A DNA stretch of 64,000 nucleotides from Diospyros lotus (taxonomy: Eukaryota > Streptophyta > Magnoliopsida > Ericales > Ebenaceae): contig NC_068338.1 in the NCBI RefSeq assembly GCF_014633365.1, positions 13,216,616 to 13,280,615 on the forward strand, given 5' to 3'. Shown in pieces: positions 54,601-64,000 of this stretch (position 1 is its first letter; each line of letters opens with the position of its first letter). The notes beneath the pieces were generated by a model that did no database searches, was not told the origin of the DNA, and was given only the letters and a program-made list of their open reading frames with translations. Position numbers and translations under genes: made by a program.

Positions 54601-57600
54601 AGGTCACAGTGGCCCCTATGAAGATAAGATGTGTGTTGTTGCTGGAATACAATAATTAAAATTTGTTTTTCATGGGGAAACTTAGCGAGTAGTCAGAAGA
54701 ACCTGGTGAACGATGAGGCTTGCCTTGTGAGGATACTGGTACGGGGGGAAGCAGGGAGAAAATCTTGATCCGTTGTTTGGGAAAGTAAGTGTGGTGCCGG
54801 TAGGCAGGGATGATGATGCCATGCAAGGAGAGGTTTCCCCACCTTCGATGCAGATATGGAAGCAGAGATCTTGTAAGACCAAAGATAGTTAGAAGGCACG
54901 TGTGGATTTTTCTCGCGTGGGCCTTCTGATGCTTAAGTCAAACGGGGTCATGACGATGATGAAGCAGAATATAGTATGTGATGATGTAGTAGTGTATCTA
55001 GGGGTGATTACGAATGATGTGCTTGCACACGTGGATTCGAGTGATCTCTAGATAGGACACTTGGTTATTTCCAGAGATCAAGGCATGACAGACTCAAAAG
55101 TCTGAAAGAGCCTCCCAAGGTGGGGGAAGAGCCCATAAAATGGAGGGGTTGATGGGTATTTAAACTTGTTGGTTGGTGACAGAGACATGTGACGTGCACG
55201 TGTGGGGGTGCGATGCATTTCCCCATGAAAGCGAGGTTCTTCTCCCACTGCACATGGCGCGGTCCTAGGTTTGGGTTAAGCTCGGAAGGGCCTTGGGGAG
55301 AACCACCCGCCCTCCCCCCGGGGTGAGGAAGGACCCCAGAAGGAGGTGGGGTTGGAACAGGTGGGCCACACTGTCGTGGGGCGGGGGAAATGCAGGCGGG
55401 GAACATGTCTCCCAAGGTTCCTCTCGGGAGTGAAGCTTGATCGGGGGAAACCACGCAAAATTGGGAAGCTAGTCCTGGATGAATGATGAACAACTATTTA
55501 GGAGAGGGTGCTCTAGTCCTAAGAAAATTTTGCTCAAAAGGGATAGCTAACTTCCTTTGGGATGACTCCTTCCAAGGGTACGTAACAACAGTGTAAGATG
55601 TGGTTAAAATGGTGGTTATACAAGGAGATGTAAAGGCTCTTATAAGGGTGGTTGAAGTGGAATAAAGCTAAAACAAAAGAGGTAGAGGAAAGATTGAAAA
55701 AAATTGGTGAGAGACTCATGAGTATGATATAAATTATACGAACTTTGTAGAAGATATAACTATAGATAAAATGTTTGGAAAACTACAATTCATGTAGTTG
55801 GCCCTACCTAGTGAGATTAAGGCTTGATACCCTAGGCGGAATTAAATCTTGATTTATCATTCTAGTCTTAACTATTCTAGTAGTGCTAGACTAATAGTAT
55901 CGATTCTCGAAAATGTTACCCAATTGGGGTTTTGCCATTGCTTCTTGCCCCTTTGTCCTGAGGTTACTCTACTTTCACCCAAGTTTGTTTTAGAGAGGGG
56001 ACTTGTATCATTTCTTATTTGCTCCTTTGCCCTAAGATTACTCTTGTCTCCCCCTAATTTGCTTTAAAGGGGACTTGTACCATTTCTCAGGTTCTAGTTC
56101 CCTTTACATGAAAACTAAACCATGTGAATGTTTCCCAAATATGATGAGATTGAACTCAATGAATTGTTAAAAAGTCAATGCACCTTGAGGCTGACTTGTA
56201 ACTTGAGAAAATGGGGAAAAGTAGTTATCTCTAGGTTTTTCTCAATATTACATGAAAGTTAAAATCTAGACTGAACTCTTATGATACTAAAAAGACTAAC
56301 TATTGAATGGGGAAGGATTGACATTTTGAAGCCTCTTTTCTCTCTCACGAAAACTTGTCTTATTATTTCTTTGTTCAAACAGTGAATTTGTTATTTGTTT
56401 ATTACTGATTTTTTCTTTGTTGTTTTTGGCCTGTTACCATGTGTTACTTTATCTTCCAACATAACATTCATATTTTGCTTGTAGGTCGATTCTATGCCTT
56501 TGAGAAAGCTCATCGTTTGGATCCCACTTCTAGTGGACGTGGTGTTCGACAATTTAAAACTGCGCTTCTTCAACGCTTGGAAAGAGTAAGCTTTAATAGG
56601 TTTTGACTTGTGTTTTGAGCATCTTTCTGACTACATTAGTTCACTTAATTTATAGAAACTATGCTTGTTGTAAAAGTGTGACTATGCACTTATAGATCTA
56701 CACTTTATGCATTTATCTAGTGATGAAGTCGGGGACCTTTTATCTCCTTATTGTTGCTCAAATGGTCTAGGCAAAAAACATGGTGTATTTTTCCCTTTCT
56801 AGGAATGGTTTGCATCATATTGTGCCTTTTACGTAGTGTTTTTCCATGAAAATCTACACAAGATTTTTCCTCTGGAACTTTGAAGAAATGGTTTATATGG
56901 AGGCCCACATATGCATGATGATGTGGGGGTTTATTTTCCTTAGGACTTGATTTTCTAAATATTTTATTTTTGGCAATTTACACTAGCCACCCTTCAGTTT
57001 AGGTTTAGTTCACAATATACTCCCAACATTTTAGTCTTTGTTATCTCTTTCTCTCTCTCTATTTGTTTCTATCTTCTTCTTTAGTCTTTCCCATCTCTTA
57101 GATTTTTTTGTTCTTCCACTTTGCATTTTGTTGGTGGTTTACAATAGTTAGATCTCAATTCAACGTAGTTTTCTATTTAAATGAAAATTCATGATGGATA
57201 CTAGGATCTGTTGGATGATTTTTTCCTACAAGAGGGTCCAATATAATTGTGCTAAAGACAAAGGTTAGAGAGAGGGTTAAAATAATTTTTTTTTTTTTGG
57301 GGGGGGGGGGTGTGGGGGAGCAAAATCATGTTTCGATGTTATACAAGTTACTTTTAGCATATCAACTATGTGATGGAATATGATGATCAATTATCATTAT
57401 TTACCACCATCTCGTGAAACTTTTCCTTATAAAGATGGCGTTAAAACTTTATCTCATCATTCCCTTGCTAGAGGGTTGTGTTAGGTAAGGGCATCTGGTG
57501 TAAAATTTTGCCACATTGTTCTTGTGTGTGAGTTTGTATAAGGTGCAGCTATATAGGGGCTAGAAAATTGACATTATGAATGTCGTCCTACCAACCTTAA

Positions 57601-60600
57601 GGTGGTTAGGATAATGTGCGGTTAATGTTGATGTGATTTGTGGGGTGGGGGACCAGTACCCCTTCTGAACAAGTTGACATGGACATTAATATCTTAATTG
57701 GGCAAAATGATTCTCAACCCTTATTTTTTTATGTCTATAAATTGGACAGCATTTGAGGTGACAGAAGTGACACGATCCTAGCGTTTGAATAGGAATTTGG
57801 AAGAAATTGGAGGGAATTAGACTGAAAGAGGAGCAAATACAGCAAGAATTGGGGAAGAATATCGGACATAATAGAGAAAAAGAGAGAGAGGAAGAGTAGT
57901 AAGATCTGAGAGGGAGAGAATGTAGAGAGAGAATCAGAAGTCGCAATTTGATATCTTCCACAATGATCATTTCTTTACAGCTCTAGTAGCTTTATATAGC
58001 TACTACTCCTAGGTAAGTATTTCTGTTACAAAGTAAAGAGAAACAATAACAATTAAAATAACAAAATAACTACTTGCTAAAGTACTATTATATCCTTGGG
58101 GGGTCATGACAATTCCCCCCTTCTAGAGAGAGTTCTTGTCCCCAAGAACTTATAATGACTAGCCATTATTTTTCATCCAATCTCTTCCTTCTATATTAGA
58201 TTTCCTCTTCTTCTTTGCCACTTTTCTTGTTGGGATTTGTTTTATAGTGGATCTTGAATATAGATCTGTTGGTCTTCTAACTTGAAAGACCTGTGGCATT
58301 AGATCCAGTAAGTCGTCCATCCATTGATTGAATTTAGCGAATTCTGTCTCGAACCTGTATTCCATGTCCACAGACCAATTCCTTTGAAAATTCACCTTCA
58401 AAACAACCTCTTGATAATTGATTTGATTATGCTTTGCCTGTTATGAAATTAACTTCACTGGAACCGCCTCCTAACATCAGCAACCTAAATTCACTGAAAC
58501 TTGAATTCGGTAAGCCTAGTCTGCCTTTGTTACAACTAGAATTGTTGTAGCTTCCTTCTGGTAGCTTGCCTGAGTTCACCGCTCTGTTCTGCTAGATTGA
58601 CGACGGAATTTAATAGTTGACAAAAACTAACAGCTTGAGAATCGTTGCACTCATTGCCAATCAAGACTGACAACGGCCAGGACCCACACCCCAATCCAAA
58701 CCAATTGTTGGAATCCCTACAATTGTTCGCTATCTACCCGCAATCATCGTGAATTCAAGATTGCCCCATACCTTCTTCCACTTTGCACCTTCCTTTCTCG
58801 CCGTAATTGGCACCTTCATCTCTCCCCATAGTTTTGAAAGGCGATAGGCACATCGAGGTGCAAAGGGTCCTGGAGCCTGAGGCGTGCCTTTGTGAAGCGA
58901 GGCACATCTTTTAGAAAAAAAAAACTCAAAATCTTGTAAAATCATAAACAACTGTTAAATTATCAATAATAACACATGCATATCATTCATGATTCATCAT
59001 CTTCAAATTCTAAACTAACAACATCAATGTTGATTCATTCATCATGCAAATTCTAAATTAGAAACGTCATTAAAGTCAAACTCAAAGTCTCAAACTCAAA
59101 CAAGTATCGATCATCATGCAAAGTTCTAAACAAACACATAAACACTACAAGTTCACAATCAATAAAGAAGTTTTAATCAATCATCATCAAGGAGATTATC
59201 AACATCAAGGTCAATATCTTCATCATCCCCTTCAATCACCCCTTCATCTTCTTCTCCCTCTTCCAGGTCTTCATCATCTTCGGTCTCTGTCTCACTTTCC
59301 TCCTCCTCTTCAATCTCTTGAGTTACTCGTCGCTTTGAAGTTGAAGTCGAAGTTGAACCTGATTGTGATCGAGTTTGTTTAATTTTAAATCGATAACTAG
59401 GCTCTCCAATTCCTGCAGCTGCCGCGACATTAATCCATGTCAACTCATCCCCAACGTCATCTGAAAAAATAATTTCATCATCTTTATCATTCTCCTGATC
59501 AAGCTTTCTAGTCAACCATTCATTGCTTTCATCAATGTGGGTCAATATGATAGGGTTAATGGAATCACGCATTTGATACCGACGCCTCAATGCTCTATTG
59601 TATTTCACAAACACCAAGTCGTTTAAACGAAGTTGATCAAGCCTATTTCTCTGTTTAGTATGAAGCTGCAACAATTTATGCAAACACATACTAAGAATAA
59701 GCTACATGAAACAAACTAACTACTAATAAAAATTTTAAGTGTTATATATACAATGCACTTACATTTTCAAACACACTCTAATTATGTTCACACCCAGATG
59801 AACTACAAGTCAAGCTAAGAATTTTAATTGCAAAATTTTGCAATGTGCGTGTTGACATTCCATATGAAGCCCACCATTCAGTTGTCCAATAAAATTCATG
59901 GGTTAATTATTATCTATTATCTAGAATGATTTTATATATAATGTAATATATATATCTGTATACTTGGGTGATTTCTCAGCTCTCTTTCTAATAGCCATAT
60001 AGTTTCCAAAGAACCCATCTGCCTTGTTATACATTGAAAGCTCATCATCAATTTGGTCTTGAACCTTTACATCTAGATTTAACTTTCTAATGCATTCATA
60101 TAAGCCAATCATGATCTCTGGATCTATACGTTCAGTCTTGTAGAAATATTCTGAATTCAAGTACCAACTAGTAGCGTGTAGGGGGCGATGAAGCTGAACA
60201 TCCCATCGATTATCAATGATCTGAAAAATAGGTGCATACTTCTTTTCATCTCCATTAAAAGAGTTAGCAATCGCTTCTTTGGCCTTATCTATGGCCTCAT
60301 ATATGTATCCCATAACCGGTTTCTTCTCACTGTCCACTAAGCGCAGTATACGCACCAGTGGACTGGCCACCTATAAAGCATATACAACATTGTTCCAAAA
60401 TGAAGGCATCAAAATCACTTCTACAACCTTTTCAGCCCCCACTTCTTTTACCCACTTGCTTGTCATCCATTTCTCAGAGGTAAATATCCTTCTAAGGTTG
60501 CTTTTCAAACTATGCATCCGGCCCAAGGTGATAAAGGCAGTTGCAAACTGTGTTTTTGCAGGGCTCAACAACTCTTTCTTGTCAGTAAACCTCCTAAGCA

Positions 60601-63600
60601 TGTTTACTATACCTGAACGAGTATAGATGTAGCTATTCACCATAATAGCTCTCTCAAATGTCTTCTTCATATTAGACAACTTGAAAATATCTTCCAACAT
60701 TAAATCCAAGCAGTGCGCTGCACATGGTGTCCAAAACAACGTATGATATTTTGCCTCAAAAAATCTTCCTATTATTATTTAGAGTGAAATTAACAAGATA
60801 TTAATAAATAATAAATATCTAATGAATATTCAAATTGTTCTATTTATAAACATAATACAAATTACAAAAATGAATTTCATACTTGCTAAAATATTTTTTG
60901 AAGCACTATCGGTGACTACTTGCACCACATTTCTTACTCCAATGTTTTCCACACATTTACTTAATAATTGAAACATCTTTTCCCTAGTCTTTGAATAGTT
61001 GGAACCATCAATAGACTCCAAAAACATACTTCCTTTAGGAGAATTGACTAAAAAGTTAATCAACGTCCTTTCCCTCTTGTCTTTCTAGCCATCTGACAAA
61101 ATGAAACATCCATATTTGACCCATGCCTCTTCATGGTCTTTCATCATTGTACGAGTGGCCATCTCTTGTTTGAGAAGGGAAACCTTGACTTCATGGTAAT
61201 TAGGCGGCTTCACACCCGGACCATACTGACCAACTGCTTCTATAAAGACTTTAAAACTGTTATATGTCACTACATTGAATGGAATGCCTGCATCATACAT
61301 CCATTGTGCAAAGCTTCTTCATACTCGAGCTTTTTTGCAAAATCATTCTCACCCAACCTTGTTTGCCTTCCTTTGCTCTTGCTTTTCAACACATTAACTT
61401 CTAGATCTTTAAGAAAAACATCAAGTGGACCCTTTTGTGTTGGCCCTTAAACACTACCAACACTACCAGTACCACTTCCACTTTCAGTAGATACATTGGG
61501 TCTTTTTCTCCTTTGTGGCGGCTCCTCCTCATCATCATATCCTTCACCAAATTGAAAATCATCATCTAACGGTGCCATATTTCGCTCATCCCTATCATTC
61601 TTCTTCTTTTGCATATACTCTCAAATCTCTTGTTTTACTGATGGATGACATTTTGGACAAGCTTTAGTGTTCCTAAAACCACCTACAAGATGTTGTTTTG
61701 CTTGAAATATGCAACCTTTTGTTACTTTACGACAAAATTTACATGTGGCGGTATTTCTATCATTAGGGTCTGCTTCAAAGTAATTCTATGCCGGGTCAGT
61801 TTTGGAAGTTGTCGACGACATTAACTGGGCTGTTACAACACAGTTCCAACTTTCACAAAATTCTCCAATCAACAAGAAAACAACAACTGTATAAAGAGAG
61901 AGCAGCAACCAGCAAGAGAAATTAAGCAAGTAGGCAAGAAATAATCAAATAAAACAAATAAGGAACTCACGAGAGTAGGTTGGAACCGAGAAGAGGGGAG
62001 GCTGGAATCGAGAATGGCAGCTGGTTTCGGTGGGCAGTGGGCTACTTGACAGCTTGAAAAGAAAGGAGAGGAAGAGAGGAGAAGAGCGTGAGCAGAGGAG
62101 AGAAGAGAAGAAGAGAGGAGGTGGGGCATGGTTGGAGAGGAAAGGAAGAGGAAGATCGGGGGCGGCTGGAGAGGAGAGGAAGAGAGGAGGCGGGTGCAGC
62201 TGGAGAGGAGAGGAAGAGGAAGATTGGGCGAGCTGGAGAGGAGAGGAAGAGAGGCAGCGGGCACGACTGGAGTCGGGAGGAAGATGGAGTGAGGAGCGAA
62301 TTGGGCTGCCCAAGTTTTAAATAAAACCTAGGTTTCATGAGGCGCGCCTCACACCCCGATGCCTCACTGTGCAAGGCGAGGGCCTCATTGAAATTGCCTC
62401 GCCTCGGCCCATGTGAGGTGCTGAACTGGCACCTTGCGCCTAGGCGCGCCTTTAACATCTATGTCTCTCCCAATCACCATCCAATGGCCGGAGGACCACT
62501 GCTTTGCTGCAATCTTCTCAGAATCACTATTGAACTCACATGGCTTGCTTTATCTTCAAATGTTAAACAAGTATTGCTAGAGTTCTGGTCGAAAGCCGCC
62601 TGACGCTGCTTCGTCTTTCAATTCCAACTTTGGATTGCCTGACTCCACCACGTTCCGGACTTAATCAACTCTGTACACCTTCAATTTTGAGCCGAGAACT
62701 GGTTTGCTCTCTTTTAGTTATGATTTGTCTTTGATTCCTTTAGAATTGGATCGGAAACGATCGCCTATCAAGCCAAGAATCATCGTTGGAATTTGTTTCC
62801 AATGATCGATTTGCTTTGCTCAGAATCTTGCTTTGATTCCTTCAAAATCAGATCAGAACAACTATGAAACTTCTGAACTCACAGCCGAGAGTCATCGGCT
62901 CTGATACCACTAGACACGATCCTAGGGTTTGCCTAGGATTTGAATAGGAATTTGGAAGAAATTGGGGGGAATTAGACTGAAAGAGGAGGAAATACAGTAA
63001 GAATTAGGGAAGAATATCAGACAGAACAAAGAAAGAGAGAGAGAGATCAGAGAAGTTGAGAGAGGATGAGTAGTAAGATCTGAGGGGGAGAGAATGTAGA
63101 GAGAGAATCAGAAGTATCAATTTAATATCTTTCACAATGATCATTTCTTTACAGCTCTAGTAGCTTTATATAGCTACTACTCCTAGGTAAGTATTTATGT
63201 TACAAAGTAAAGAAGAAACTATAACAACTAAAATAACAAAATAACTACTTGCTAAAGTACTATTATATACTTGGGGTCATGACAATAAGACAATCCATTA
63301 ATGAGATGACAATGTCTTTTGAAGACCTCCAAAATTACGTTTCACCATAGTTTTAAGAATTTCATTGTCAAACTTAAAGGACATTGCTTTACATTGGTTC
63401 CCATTTGTTGAAGATGCTTCCAACTTAAAAGAGTATTATTTTGTGAACTTCTTAATAATTATTATTCTCCCATTTTTTAATGGTCTTTCTTTAAATTTTC
63501 TCAGGAGAATGATCCAACGCTGATGGGAAGAGTTAAAAAAAGTGATGCGCGTGAGATGCAAAGCTTTTATCAGCATTACTACAAAAAATATATTCAAGCA

Positions 63601-63822
63601 TTGCAAAATGCTACTGATAAAGCTGACCGGTGAGTTTTCTGAAGGGCATAAAGGAACTCTAGGCAACAGGCTTAGAACTTGCTATTCTATTATTATGTTA
63701 TGACTGGTCAAAATTTTCTTATTGGTAGTGCACAGCTGACAAAAGCATACCAAACTGCTAATGTCCTCTTTGAGGTCCTGAAGGCTGTCAATCAAACCCA
63801 GGCTGTGGAAGTTGATCGTGAG
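51656..63822 (+). CDS. CALS3: Callose synthase (1,3-beta-glucan synthase), CALS3-like; 5' part, continues beyond window
   Basis: Four coding exons: 51656-51854 (199 bases), 56485-56585 (101), 63505-63629 (125) and 63729-63822 (94), giving 173 codons in phase. All introns are GT-AG. The protein starts [20 protein letters not shown] and contains [71 protein letters not shown] and [18 protein letters not shown]. This is the cytosolic N-terminal region (Vta1-like) of plant GSL/CalS proteins. The [17 protein letters not shown] segment fits CALS3 better than CALS1 as I remember them. The enzyme makes callose at the plasma membrane, including at plasmodesmata, phloem and the cell plate. Catalytic and transmembrane parts lie past 64000. 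Introns 1 and 2 (4630 and 6919 bases) are swollen by transposons; intron 3 is 99 bases. The ATG is the first one after the leader intron. Confidence 0.93.
52873..53340 (-). mobile_element. LTR-like fragment next to a PBS-like site
   Basis: GCTCTAATACCA at 52873-52884 is the complement of an initiator-Met-type PBS (TGGTATTAGAGC). It is followed by a purine-rich leader like those of the LTR element at 57768-63284. The segment 53125-53222 has an inverted relative in intron 2. Right boundary uncertain. Confidence 0.4.
53870..54633 (+). pseudogene. RTE-type LINE reverse transcriptase fragment in intron 1
   Basis: The plus strand reads [20 protein letters not shown] and [17 protein letters not shown], the RT fingers/palm block of plant RTE LINEs. 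Further right [17 protein letters not shown] and [17 protein letters not shown] match the C-terminal region. The middle, including the catalytic YxDD part, is deleted or unreadable. Stops abound. Same orientation as the host gene. Confidence 0.75.
54634..55494. mobile_element. Possible solo LTR related to the gag-only element
   Basis: It starts TGTTGTTGCTGGAATACAAT then AATTAAAATTTG, like the LTRs at 6960 and 16393 (TGTTGTTGCCAAAAATACAA), and ends near GAACAAC. The interior differs. No matching flanking duplication was found, so boundaries are tentative. Confidence 0.35.
59177..61821 (-). pseudogene. hAT transposase (BED finger, DUF659, hAT dimerisation), inactivated
   Basis: The start is at 61821. 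The N-terminus has a BED-type finger ([10 protein letters not shown], then KQHLVGG and KACPKCHP). The central DUF659-like region reads [37 protein letters not shown] and [19 protein letters not shown]. Next comes [16 protein letters not shown], and the C-terminal dimerisation region has [18 protein letters not shown] and [19 protein letters not shown]. An acidic tail ends at 59177. Introns are likely near 59690-59760, 59930-59990 and 60740-60880. At least four stops, several at tryptophan or arginine positions, and a stop replacing the conserved Trp of the dimerisation motif make it non-functional. Ends remain mobilisable in principle. Confidence 0.88.
62030..62320. repeat. Purine-rich low-complexity tract inside the hAT element
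   Basis: AGAGGAGAGGAAGAG-type repeats of about 30-40-base period lie upstream of the transposase start. They give rise to spurious long ORFs on both strands. Confidence 0.7.
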
Positions 63823-64000
63823 GTGATTACTCAACCCATTATTCCTTGTTCTTTGAAGCATTTCTTGTTGTTGGTGAAGTTAACTGAAAATTTCTTATAT
63901 TAGGTGGTATTTCCTATGCTGGTTTCTTGAAAAGGCAATGCTTAAATGACCATATAGATAGCAGTTGCCTGAGAATAGTGATTTCAAGTAGGAGATTTGC
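63823..64000 (+). other. Start of callose synthase intron 4
   Basis: The donor GAG/GTGATT at 63822/63823 fits the conserved phase-0 junction after VDRE. The next exon is not seen before the window end. Confidence 0.75.

Larger units (their letters stand above)
51855..56484 (+). other. Callose synthase intron 1
   Basis: 4630 bases, GTACGT...TTGTAG. It holds an LTR-like fragment (about 52880-53330), an RTE-type LINE fragment and a possible solo LTR. The remainder is AT-rich intronic sequence with no gene of its own. Confidence 0.85.
58827..62463 (-). mobile_element. hAT transposon, 3.6 kb, with complete ends
   Basis: Ends are CATAGTTTTGAAAGGCG and, from the other side, CATAGATGTTAAAGGCG, flanked by a perfect 8-bp duplication TCTCTCCC (58819-58826 and 62464-62471). 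Subterminal regions are rich in GAGGCGCGCC/AGGCAC motifs, as is usual for hAT binding sites. It contains one transposase gene on the minus strand. Confidence 0.88.
57768..63284 (-). mobile_element. Non-autonomous LTR retrotransposon in intron 2, split by a hAT element
   Basis: LTRs 57768-58111 (344 bases) and 62912-63284 (373 bases) are flanked by AGAAG and ATAAG (four of five bases). On the minus strand a perfect initiator-Met PBS (TGGTATCAGAGC, 62898-62909) follows the right LTR, and a PPT (AGAAGGGGGGAATT, about 58112-58125) precedes the left one. Without the hAT insertion the internal region is only about 1.1 kb. It has no recognisable gag or pol, so the element is non-autonomous. A small minus-strand ORF (58401-58159, 80 codons) has no recognised homology. 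Confidence 0.8.
56586..63504 (+). other. Callose synthase intron 2
   Basis: 6919 bases, GTAAGC...TCTCAG. About 5.5 kb of it is the LTR element at 57768-63284. The unoccupied parts carry a T/G homopolymer tract (about 57288-57310) and an inverted copy of an intron 1 segment (57425-57522). Confidence 0.85.

Noticed and set aside
55065..55493. 142-codon minus-strand ORF in callose synthase intron 1
   Set aside because: Pro/Ser-rich translation of a GC-rich LTR-like segment, with overlapping ORFs and no domain; no support as a gene.
61869..62458. Several 120-140-codon ORFs on both strands
   Set aside because: All derive from the purine-rich low-complexity tract inside the hAT element.

Overview
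Organism and overall character. The window is nuclear DNA of a flowering plant, almost certainly a eudicot with a repeat-rich genome. The evidence is two recognisable plant genes with spliced, dicot-like structure and a dense load of Ty1/copia, Ty3/gypsy, hAT and LINE sequence. The species cannot be named from the sequence. There is no bacterial, organellar or CRISPR signal. Layout. Positions 1-1527 (minus strand) hold most of a gene for a type II membrane, O-fucosyltransferase-like protein that I recognise as SUB1-like. It runs off the left edge; its leader and probable promoter reach about 2.5 kb. From 51656 rightwards (plus strand) lies the 5' part of a callose synthase gene closest to CALS3: exons 51656-51854, 56485-56585, 63505-63629 and 63729-63822, all in phase, with the gene continuing past the window. 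The two genes point away from each other and about 50 kb of mostly transposon-derived DNA separates them. Intergenic block 1 (about 2.5-24 kb) is a nested stack. A decayed SIRE/Maximus-like copia element on the minus strand (one LTR about 4429-5806, env-like ORF from 6009, pol remnants 17834-18945 and 21846-22028) was split inside its env-like ORF by a gag-only, pol-less gypsy-like element (6960-17283, near-matching target duplications, PBS and PPT present). That element's internal tandem repeat array carries a solo LTR (9189-13735), which carries a second solo LTR (9637-11666). A small hAT-type MITE (14045-14221) sits in the same array. A truncated gypsy fragment (18946 to about 21830) interrupts the copia pol, and further copia LTRs lie at about 2560-4093, 22190-23163 and 23175 onward. 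Block 2 (24-37.7 kb) is AT-rich and mostly unassignable. It has a LINE reverse-transcriptase scrap, LTR-like pieces, a minisatellite and a coiled-coil ORF resembling the extra ORF of Tat-type gypsy elements. Block 3 (35.7-49.5 kb) is the remains of a plus-strand chromovirus (LTR copies from 35676 and 49103, integrase/chromodomain end at 48376-49030). Into it a Tat-lineage gypsy element inserted more recently (37754-47534; two 484-bp LTRs with 9 differences; perfect 5-bp target duplication). This element has gag-pol on the minus strand with a few point lesions. On the opposite strand it has a convergent three-exon ORF (38643-40952), and between the two lies a hairpin-bearing tandem repeat. Block 4 is the callose synthase gene. 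A foldback MITE lies about 1.3-1.8 kb upstream of its ATG. Intron 1 (4.6 kb) holds LTR-like pieces and an RTE-type LINE; intron 2 (6.9 kb) holds an LTR element (57768-63284), itself split by a complete-ended hAT transposon (58827-62463). How it fits together. The two host genes are single-copy-type plant genes. Everything between them is explained mainly by successive transposon insertion, with later decay by nonsense changes (mostly of the C-to-T type) and small indels. The most unusual items are the spliced antisense ORF of the Tat element with its hairpin repeats, the palindromic motif array in a copia LTR, and inverted repeat copies flanking callose synthase exon 2.
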